From Flavobacteriales bacterium (GTDB lineage: Bacteria > Bacteroidota > Bacteroidia > Flavobacteriales_D > Crocinitomicaceae): DNA of 7,189 bases. The DNA lies in NCBI GenBank assembly GCA_947462695.1, contig CANHQC010000101.1:1-7189 (forward strand), read 5' to 3'. The notes beneath the pieces are model-generated. The model searched no databases and was not told the DNA's origin. It was given only the letters and a program-made list of their open reading frames with translations. The translations under genes and the position numbers were made by a program. Shown here piece after piece: positions 1 to 5,316 of this stretch. Numbering within the stretch: position 1 is the first letter of the stretch; every line of letters starts with the position of its first letter.

Positions 1-44
1 CGTTCGATGATTCGTTCAGTGACTTTTCTTACTTGTTCGTTCAT
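1..44 (-). CDS. edd: Phosphogluconate dehydratase, N-terminal fragment (first 14 codons)
   Basis: Reading the minus strand from an ATG at 44-42 gives MNEQVRKVTERIIE, followed by CG- (Arg), running off the window. From memory, E. coli Edd begins MNPQLLRVTNRIIERS; 10 of the first 15 residues are identical, including VT-RIIER. Edd dehydrates 6-phosphogluconate to 2-keto-3-deoxy-6-phosphogluconate (KDPG) in the cytoplasm, using an iron-sulfur cluster. The start lies 2 bp after the pgl stop codon, and zwf-pgl-edd is a known gene order in gammaproteobacteria, so context supports the call. There is no Shine-Dalgarno sequence, so translation is probably coupled to pgl. No catalytic residues are visible in this short piece. 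The alternative is another member of the IlvD/Edd dehydratase family, but those do not normally start this way. Confidence 0.78.
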   Translation of the reverse strand, partial: MNEQVRKVTERIIE

Positions 45-46
45 AG

Positions 47-718
47 CTATTGAGGAGAATAAAATACGGTTAATTCAGCCGATTGGCGCGCAACAATGGC
101 AATGGGTAAATCGGTAGAAATGGCCTGATCTAGAACATCTTTTTTCGTTTCACCAACAATGAGTAAATCGAGTTGCTTGGATTGGATGATTAGTTCCTTG
201 CTGCAAGATATTCGTCGCGTTGGGTGAACAGGAGCTTCAGTACAAACCAATTCAATTTTGTTGTTAGATAGACTTTGTTCAGAAGATCGGTTACCTGGAA
301 AAAGGGAAGCTGTATGCCCATCTTCTCCCATTCCGAGTAAGAGGTAATCGATGCGTCTTAAAAATGGCGCATACGCAAGTTGGGCAGCTATTCTGTTCTC
401 TTCTTCGTCGTTGGTGTAAAATACCATTGGAATGAGTTCGACATCTTCTGCCTGTGTAAAACAATCGCTCAATAAACGGAAGTTACTGTATTGATCATCG
501 GAAGGTACAAACCGGTCATCAACCAACCCGATTTTTACATTTGACCACTGGATAGGTCGTTCACTCAAGGCACGGTAAATAAAGGCCGGTGTTGATCCTC
601 CAGAAAGCAACACGTGTGCGTCACCATGTGCTGAAATTGCGGCATGAATGACCGCTTCAATCCGATCGACAAGTGCCAGTTGAAGGGCTTCTTTATGCTC
701 GAAATCTTTAATGTTCAT
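47..718 (-). CDS. pgl: 6-phosphogluconolactonase (DevB/Pgl type)
   Basis: Hydrolyses 6-phosphogluconolactone, the Zwf product, to 6-phosphogluconate in the cytoplasm. The 223-residue protein has the usual length for the NagB-like Pgl family. It carries LSGGSTP at residues 38-44 (phosphate-binding loop), DDR at 67-69 where the family usually has DER, SNFR at 78-81, and the signature GMGEDGHTASLFPG at 129-142 with the catalytic His near 135. PTRRIS at 166-171 matches the family's conserved C-terminal Arg region. I chose the ATG at 718 because it lies 2 bp after the zwf stop. An in-frame ATG at 739 would add seven residues (MVHGQVT) that overlap the end of zwf and match nothing in the family. 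The gene sits between zwf and edd with 2-bp gaps on both sides, so it is translated as part of one operon. The E-to-D change in DER is conservative. Confidence 0.93.
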   Translation of the reverse strand: MNIKDFEHKEALQLALVDRIEAVIHAAISAHGDAHVLLSGGSTPAFIYRALSERPIQWSNVKIGLVDDRFVPSDDQYSNFRLLSDCFTQAEDVELIPMVFYTNDEEENRIAAQLAYAPFLRRIDYLLLGMGEDGHTASLFPGNRSSEQSLSNNKIELVCTEAPVHPTRRISCSKELIIQSKQLDLLIVGETKKDVLDQAISTDLPIAIVARQSAELTVFYSPQ

Positions 719-720
719 AG

Positions 721-2190
721 TTACTTGTCCGTGCACCATAATGGTTCACCATTGATTAATAAATTTCCAGGACCAGAAGCGCCAGCTTCGTAAAGCACAT
801 TCTTCATTTCTACCTCATTCCACGCTTTTACAATCGATTCAATCCAAATCCATGCGGCTTCCAATTCATCTTGGCGCATGAACAACGTTTGATTACCCCG
901 CAGGACATCCATAATTAGTCGCTCATATGCATCTGGAAATCGCTCACTAAATGAATCAACGTAATCCAGTTTTAATGAGATCGGTTTGTATCGGTAACCA
1001 CCTGGACCTGGTAATTTGGTCATTTGTACCAACTCTATGCGTTCCTCCGGTTGCAAGCGAATGATCAATTTGTTTCCAGGAATTTCTCCTTGCTGCGGGA
1101 AAAGGTTATGTCGAACAGACCGAAAGTTGATCACAATTTCTGAACAACGAGAGGCCAATCGCTTACCTGTCTGCATGTAAAATGGCGTGTTTTTCCATCG
1201 CCAGTTATCAATATGCGCTTTGATGGCGACATATGTTTCGGTATTGGACGAATATTTCTCAATGTCCTCAAGGTAGGAGTTCAATTGCTCTCCGTTCACC
1301 ATTCCTCTGCTGTACTGGCCTCGAACGGTCTCTGCTTTAACAGATGTTTTATCGAGCAAACGAAGGGCTTTAATGACCTTGAGTTTTTCATTTCGAACAG
1401 CATCAGCTTCTAAACTGGCAGGTGGTTCCATCGCAACCAGACACAGCAACTGGAGCAAGTGATTTTGCACCATGTCCAGAAGTGCTCCACTTTTGTCGTA
1501 ATAGTCACCCCGTTTTTCAACCCCCAAACTTTCCGCAACCGTAATAAATACACTTTCAATGTGATCGGAATTCCAGGAGTATTCAAACAAGTGATTAGCA
1601 AATCGAAGCACCATCAAGTTTTGAACAGTTTCTTTGCCTAAGTAATGATCGATGCGGTAAATCTGATTTTCACTGAATGATTTACTGATTTTTTGATGTA
1701 TTTCTTTTGATGAAACCAAGCTGTTGCCCAATGGTTTTTCAAGAACAACTTTGCTTTTGCTATTAACGAGTCCTGATCGTTTTAAGCATTCACAGATCGG
1801 TCCAAACGCGGATGATGGCGTAGACAAATAGTATACGCTTTGATACGTTGGGAATTCGTCGACGGCCTTTTTAATGGCTTCGTAATTCTCATCTGTGTGT
1901 TCTGGGATGATAAACAATTGAAACTTCTCAATGAATTGATCCAGTTTAGATGCATTTACTTCATAGGATGATGACAACCGAATAAAACGCTTAATGTCTT
2001 CAAAAAAAGTTGCATGCTTACGGTCAGTTCGCGTTACAGGAAAAATTCTGAAGTCGCATTGCAACTGGTCATCAACAAATCGATGAAATAGCGCAGGATA
2101 TATTTTCCGAAAGGCTAAATCGCCGTCGCCACCATAGACAATGGCATTAAAAGGTTTATTGATGGATGATTTTATAGATATCTGTGACAT
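721..2190 (-). CDS. zwf: Glucose-6-phosphate 1-dehydrogenase
   Basis: Oxidises glucose-6-phosphate to 6-phosphogluconolactone with NAD(P)+, the first step of the oxidative pentose phosphate and Entner-Doudoroff routes. The 489 residues match the usual family length. The N-terminal Rossmann motif reads GGDGDLAFRK (20-29), a variant of GxxGDLxxRK. EKPLG is at 151-155, the substrate-binding signature RIDHYLGKE at 179-187, the catalytic His at about 244 in QNHLLQLL, and PFYMQTGKR at 336-344. The stretch around 314-352 (SSNTETYVAI, DNWRW, CSEIV) closely recalls E. coli Zwf, so the type appears proteobacterial rather than like the Bacteroides enzyme I remember; a tree is needed to show it. It is the first gene of zwf-pgl-edd and has its own 87-bp upstream region with operator-like repeats. 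The ATG at 2190 is the only sensible start. Cofactor preference cannot be read with confidence. Confidence 0.96.
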   Translation of the reverse strand: MSQISIKSSINKPFNAIVYGGDGDLAFRKIYPALFHRFVDDQLQCDFRIFPVTRTDRKHATFFEDIKRFIRLSSSYEVNASKLDQFIEKFQLFIIPEHTDENYEAIKKAVDEFPTYQSVYYLSTPSSAFGPICECLKRSGLVNSKSKVVLEKPLGNSLVSSKEIHQKISKSFSENQIYRIDHYLGKETVQNLMVLRFANHLFEYSWNSDHIESVFITVAESLGVEKRGDYYDKSGALLDMVQNHLLQLLCLVAMEPPASLEADAVRNEKLKVIKALRLLDKTSVKAETVRGQYSRGMVNGEQLNSYLEDIEKYSSNTETYVAIKAHIDNWRWKNTPFYMQTGKRLASRCSEIVINFRSVRHNLFPQQGEIPGNKLIIRLQPEERIELVQMTKLPGPGGYRYKPISLKLDYVDSFSERFPDAYERLIMDVLRGNQTLFMRQDELEAAWIWIESIVKAWNEVEMKNVLYEAGASGPGNLLINGEPLWCTDK

Positions 2191-2209
2191 ACAGTAACCA
2201 TTGGTTTTT

Positions 2210-2250
2210 TCAAAATTAACACTTTACGTCAAATATACACTAAGTGTATA
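2210..2250 (-). promoter_or_regulatory. zwf operator region: three AGTGT half-sites, two direct and one inverted
   Basis: Seen directly: a perfect 17-bp palindrome TATACACTAAGTGTATA lies at 2234-2250, with 8-bp arms around one central base. On the minus strand AGTGTATATTTGA (2241-2229) is followed 18 bp later by the similar AGTGTTAATTTTGA (2223-2210). The sequence AGTGTATATTTGAC (2241-2228) recurs exactly before the kinase gene at 3057-3070. Inference: this is a binding site for the neighbouring Nudix-type regulator. The contained GT-N7-AC spacing fits the core I recall for NrtR-family sites. The AT-rich palindrome has no following T tract on the minus strand, so it is not a terminator. The rest of the 87-bp gap shows nothing else I can name. 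Confidence 0.7.
2230..2237 (-). promoter_or_regulatory. Candidate -7 element of the zwf promoter (TATATTTG)
   Basis: TATATTTG on the minus strand matches the Bacteroidota -7 consensus TAnnTTTG exactly and ends 39 bp before the zwf start codon. No TTTG -33 element is visible at the normal 17-23 bp spacing. A second match, TAATTTTG, lies at 2218-2211, also without a properly spaced -33 box. Either could be used. The element lies inside the operator-like repeat, so a bound protein would cover it. Confidence 0.5.
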
Positions 2251-2277
2251 CATTTCTTAACATAAAGTTGTCTTTTA

Positions 2278-3021
2278 CTAAAAACCAAAGTTGTCAAACC
2301 CGTGCAGAATCAGTTCGTTGTACTTTTCTTCGTTGAAGACAAAATACTGTGACGGTTTGTGTGGTACACCAGCTTGTCGTTCTTCGAGACTTTGTACCAA
2401 GTTTAATTTGAGCATTTTTCGCCTGAAATTCCGTTTGTCCAATTCTCTGCCAAGAATGACTTCGTACAATTTATGCAACTGTGACAAGGTAAATTTGTGG
2501 GGCAATAAATTAAATCCAATGGGTTGAATGCGGATCTTGTGCTGCAATTTCGCAAAAGATGCTTTCAGAATCTCCATGTGATCAAAGGCCAATTCATCTA
2601 TATCCTCCAAAGGAATCCAAGCCGCAGATTTAGCGAAAGAAGAAGGCTGCGGTTCATAATTGTTCATGTTAACCAATGAGAAAAATCCAATGGTAATTAC
2701 TCGTTCAGTTGGATTTTGTCGAACTGCCTTCAACCAGAGCTGATCCTTTGGGTTATTCAACCGATTGGGATCTCCGAAAGCACCAACTTGTTCCAGGTAA
2801 ATTTCATCAAGACCCGTGAGTTCATACAACACACGCGATGCTGCCGTATCGAGGTTTTCTCCTTCAAAGATCAAATCCCCTGGTAACGCCATACTTTGTT
2901 CAACCCCGTTTATTGCTTCTCGCTCAATAAGAAGTACCTTAATTTGGTTGAGGTCAAATCCAAAAATTACACAATCCGCCGAAACGCGCGGATTTAACTC
3001 GTGTCGATTTTTTGAGTCCAT
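2278..3021 (-). CDS. Nudix-related transcriptional regulator (NrtR/AraR-like: degenerate Nudix domain plus winged helix)
   Basis: Probably a DNA-binding regulator that senses a metabolite through a Nudix fold. In the 247-residue protein, residues 11-135 form the Nudix domain (PRVSADCVIFGFD, then ALPGDL at 45-50). The Nudix box GX5EX7REUXEEXGU maps to residues 49-71 but is degenerate: the first Gly is Asp49 and REUXEE reads RVLYEL (63-68), so two of the three glutamates are lost and hydrolysis is unlikely. Residues 172-235 (LPHKFTLSQLHKLYEVIL, then RNFRRKMLK) form the C-terminal winged helix typical of COG4111-type regulators. I chose the ATG at 3021. An in-frame GTG at 3072 would add 17 residues and lies inside the operator-like sequence. 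The gene is divergent from the kinase operon and directly upstream of zwf-pgl-edd, so both are candidate targets, with likely autoregulation. Relatives in Bacteroidota control arabinose or xylose genes; the effector here is unknown. A catalytically active Nudix hydrolase is the less likely alternative. Confidence 0.88.
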   Translation of the reverse strand: MDSKNRHELNPRVSADCVIFGFDLNQIKVLLIEREAINGVEQSMALPGDLIFEGENLDTAASRVLYELTGLDEIYLEQVGAFGDPNRLNNPKDQLWLKAVRQNPTERVITIGFFSLVNMNNYEPQPSSFAKSAAWIPLEDIDELAFDHMEILKASFAKLQHKIRIQPIGFNLLPHKFTLSQLHKLYEVILGRELDKRNFRRKMLKLNLVQSLEERQAGVPHKPSQYFVFNEEKYNELILHGFDNFGF

Positions 3022-3024
3022 AAT

Positions 3025-3057
3025 CAAAGGTATAAAAGAAATCAATATATTCGCAAA
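3025..3057 (-). promoter_or_regulatory. Candidate promoter of the Nudix regulator, possibly leaderless
   Basis: On the minus strand TTTG (3057-3054) is followed after 21 bp by TACCTTTG (3032-3025). This fits the Bacteroidota -33/-7 pattern TTTG-N17-23-TAnnTTTG. The -7 box ends 3 bp before the chosen ATG at 3021, so transcription would start at or next to the start codon and the mRNA would be leaderless or nearly so. The -33 box abuts the operator-like site at 3057-3072, which would allow autoregulation. This is a pattern match only. Confidence 0.4.
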
Positions 3058-3072
3058 GTGTATATTTGACAC
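3057..3072 (+). promoter_or_regulatory. Operator-like site with embedded -7 element for the kinase-amylase-transporter operon
   Basis: AGTGTATATTTGAC at 3057-3070 is an exact copy of the sequence before zwf, in the same sense relative to the downstream gene. It extends into GTGT-N7-ACAC (3058-3072), a small inverted repeat. TATATTTG at 3061-3068 matches the Bacteroidota -7 consensus exactly and ends 32 bp before the kinase ATG at 3101. No clear TTTG -33 box is found upstream, so an activator could be needed, or the promoter could be weak. The rest of the 79-bp gap (3022-3100) is AT-rich leader without a Shine-Dalgarno sequence. Confidence 0.65.
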
Positions 3073-3100
3073 AAAGCATAAAAACTTGATTACTTAAACT

Positions 3101-3970
3101 ATGTTATTAATTATTGAAAGCGGTTCTACTAAAAGCGATTGGGTATTACTCAATAACGATCAACGAACCTATTTTTCCACTATTGGATTAAATCCATATT
3201 TTCACGATGAAGATGCTGTTGAATCTGCAATTAATGCGAATCTAGAGTTAGCCGATCTCGGTGATAAAATCAATGCAGTTTATTTTTACGGGGCTGGTTG
3301 CTCGGCAGATCATTTGAATGCCATTATCAAAAGAGGTATCCAACGGGTATTTAAACACGCAAAAATTGTGATTGATCATGACCTCACTGCTTGTGCATAT
3401 GCTACATATACTGGTGAACCTGCCATTTCGTGTATCATAGGAACCGGATCGAATTCTTGCTTTTTTGATGGTAAATCAATAAGTGAAAAAGTTCCTGCCT
3501 TGGGTTATATTCTTGGGGATGAAGGAAGTGGAACGTACATGGGGAAAAGATTACTGGCTGATTACTTGTACAATAGATTGCCTGAATCTCTATATGCTGC
3601 TTTGCGCAATGAAGCTGGACTTACCAAGGATGAAATTGTTGACCATGTCTACAAACAGCCGAATGCGAATGTCTACTTGGCATCTTTCGTACCGATCATC
3701 TATAAATTCAAAGAGGAAGTGTATGTTAGGCGATTGGTTGTTGAAGGCTTCAAACAATTTTTGTCTGTGCATGTGTGTTCGTTCGATAATTACAAGGAAG
3801 TTCCTGTGCATTTCGTTGGATCCATTTCGCGTCTTTTTCAGCAAGAGCTCGAAGAAGCGTGTGCATATTATGAGGTAAGATTAGGTAATGTAGTGCAAAA
3901 ACCAGTAGATGGCCTCGTGAATTACCACCAGAAATATTTACACGTCGAATCTCAAATAACACAAGGATAA
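3101..3970 (+). CDS. BadF/BadG/BcrA/BcrD ATPase-family sugar kinase (N-acetylglucosamine kinase-like, possibly acting as glucokinase)
   Basis: Cytoplasmic ATP-dependent sugar kinase of the ASKHA fold. In 289 residues it shows phosphate-1 motif IIESGSTKSDW (4-14), GAGC (64-67), a probable catalytic Asp in IDHDLTA (91-97), phosphate-2 motif IIGTGSNS (112-119), LGYILGDEGSGTYMGKR (134-150), and an adenosine-motif-like FVGSISRLF (238-246). Length and motifs match the short GlcNAc-kinase-like proteins common in Bacteroidota. The first acidic residue of phosphate-1, usually Asp, is Glu6 here. It is the first gene of an operon with an amylase, a sugar transporter and beta-phosphoglucomutase, and there are no amino-sugar genes (nagA, nagB) nearby. 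I infer that free glucose from maltodextrin breakdown is a more likely substrate than GlcNAc, but the sequence does not settle this. Its TAA overlaps the amylase ATG by one base (TAATG). Confidence 0.85.
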   Translation: MLLIIESGSTKSDWVLLNNDQRTYFSTIGLNPYFHDEDAVESAINANLELADLGDKINAVYFYGAGCSADHLNAIIKRGIQRVFKHAKIVIDHDLTACAYATYTGEPAISCIIGTGSNSCFFDGKSISEKVPALGYILGDEGSGTYMGKRLLADYLYNRLPESLYAALRNEAGLTKDEIVDHVYKQPNANVYLASFVPIIYKFKEEVYVRRLVVEGFKQFLSVHVCSFDNYKEVPVHFVGSISRLFQQELEEACAYYEVRLGNVVQKPVDGLVNYHQKYLHVESQITQG

Positions 3971-5313
3971 TGAAAACGATTAGTTCTATTTTATGCCTGT
4001 TGATTTCCGTTTTCGGATATGCACAAACGCAGGGAAATACTGCTCCTGAGTGGTCGAAAAATGCAACAATTTATGAAGTTAATATTCGGCAGTTCACCAA
4101 AGAAGGCACCTTTTCCGCGTTCCAAAAACACTTGCCACGACTCAAGGCAATGGGTGTGGATATTCTGTGGTTAATGCCCATTCACCCGATAGGCGAAAAG
4201 AACCGCAAAGGATCGCTCGGAAGTTATTACGCGGTCAAAGACTACAAAGCTGTAAACCCGGAATTCGGTACGTTAGCGGACTTTAATGCCCTTGTGAAAA
4301 GCGCGCATGATCTTGGAATGAAACTAATCATCGATTGGGTGGCTAACCACACTTCGCCTGACAATGTATGGGTAGATCAAGGCCATAAAGATTGGTACAC
4401 ATTGGATTCAACAGGAAACCTGCAACCAACTATTGGTACGGATTGGTGGGATGTCGCTGACTTGAATTACGATAACCAAAACATGCGCACTGAAATGATC
4501 GAATCCATGAAGTATTGGTTGACAGCATCAAACATTGATGGGTTTAGATGTGATGTGGCCGGTTGGGTTCCGATGGATTTTTGGGTGACCGCGAAACGGG
4601 AATTGGATAAGGTAAAGCCGATCTTTTTTCTCGCTGAATCAGAAGGACCAGAGCAACACCAAGCTTTCCAGATGACTTATGCGTGGGAGCTGCATCACCT
4701 CATGAATAAAATCGCTCAAGGAAAAGAAAACATAGACGTATTGAGAGCTTACCTTGAAAAAGATAAATCGTACCCAACTACAGCTTACCGGATGAGTTTT
4801 ACCTCCAATCACGACGAAAACTCATGGAATGGAACAGAAATGGAACGAATGGGTGACGCCCGACATGCCATGGCAGTGTTTTCAGCGACATTCATCGGTA
4901 TGCCATTGATTTACAACGGACAAGAAACCAGTCTCGACAGAAGATTACTCTTCTTCGAAAAAGACAGTATTTCATGGGATAAAATGGATCTAGTAGGTTT
5001 TTACACAAAATTGAATACGCTTTTCCATGAAAATCAAGCGCTTTGGAACGGTCAACATGGGGCTAAACCGCAATTGATTTGTGAGGTTAGTGAAAAGGAT
5101 GTACTTGCTTTTTCTCGTGAGAAAAATGGAGATAAAGTTATTGTTGTAATCAACCTTTCCAATAAAACGAAATCATTCAAGTCTGCATCAAGCGCGCTGA
5201 AAGGAAAGTACACTGAGTTGTTTTCCGGTAAGACAGTAAAATTGAAATCCAGTGTATCCATGGAGCTTAAACCGTGGTCTTATACTGTTTATACACGAAC
5301 TTCTAAAAAATAA
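3970..5313 (+). CDS. Secreted GH13 alpha-amylase family glycoside hydrolase
   Basis: Cleaves or rearranges alpha-glucosidic bonds in starch-like glucans or maltodextrins. Residues 1-18 form a Sec signal peptide (MKTI, hydrophobic core, GYA|QTQ cleavage), so the enzyme is probably periplasmic. There is no lipobox. The (beta/alpha)8 barrel spans about 30-345, with all GH13 regions present: DWVANH (122-127), ADLNYDN (163-169), GFRCDVAG with nucleophile Asp195, LAESE with acid/base Glu223, and TSNHDE with Asp282. Residues 350-445 form a small C-terminal beta domain. At 447 residues it is a compact single-domain GH13 without a carbohydrate-binding module. Its ATG overlaps the kinase stop by one base, with AAGGA just upstream, and the transporter follows after 3 bp. 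The operon makes import of its products the likely purpose. Exact specificity (alpha-amylase, neopullulanase, oligo-glucosidase or cyclomaltodextrinase) cannot be fixed from motifs alone. Confidence 0.92.
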   Translation: MKTISSILCLLISVFGYAQTQGNTAPEWSKNATIYEVNIRQFTKEGTFSAFQKHLPRLKAMGVDILWLMPIHPIGEKNRKGSLGSYYAVKDYKAVNPEFGTLADFNALVKSAHDLGMKLIIDWVANHTSPDNVWVDQGHKDWYTLDSTGNLQPTIGTDWWDVADLNYDNQNMRTEMIESMKYWLTASNIDGFRCDVAGWVPMDFWVTAKRELDKVKPIFFLAESEGPEQHQAFQMTYAWELHHLMNKIAQGKENIDVLRAYLEKDKSYPTTAYRMSFTSNHDENSWNGTEMERMGDARHAMAVFSATFIGMPLIYNGQETSLDRRLLFFEKDSISWDKMDLVGFYTKLNTLFHENQALWNGQHGAKPQLICEVSEKDVLAFSREKNGDKVIVVINLSNKTKSFKSASSALKGKYTELFSGKTVKLKSSVSMELKPWSYTVYTRTSKK

Positions 5314-5316
5314 ACC

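Noticed and set aside
719..739. Upstream ATG giving pgl seven extra residues (MVHGQVT)
   Set aside because: It overlaps the end of zwf, and the next ATG sits exactly 2 bp after the zwf stop, matching the 2-bp spacing at the pgl-edd junction.
1213..1641. Small frames of 60-66 codons on both strands inside zwf
   Set aside because: They lie wholly within the well-supported zwf gene and show no recognisable domain or own upstream signals.
2196..2206. Small palindrome AACCATTGGTT just before the zwf start
   Set aside because: The arms are only 5 bp around one base, too short for a stable hairpin, and it is unrelated to the AGTGT repeats.
2234..2250. The 17-bp palindrome as a terminator of the regulator gene
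   Set aside because: It is AT-rich, is not followed by a T tract on the minus strand, and matches the operator-like sequence at the other promoter.
3994..3996. Cys9 of the amylase as a lipoprotein lipobox cysteine
   Set aside because: It lies inside the hydrophobic core only eight residues from the start; GYA-Q at 16-19 is a better signal peptidase I site.
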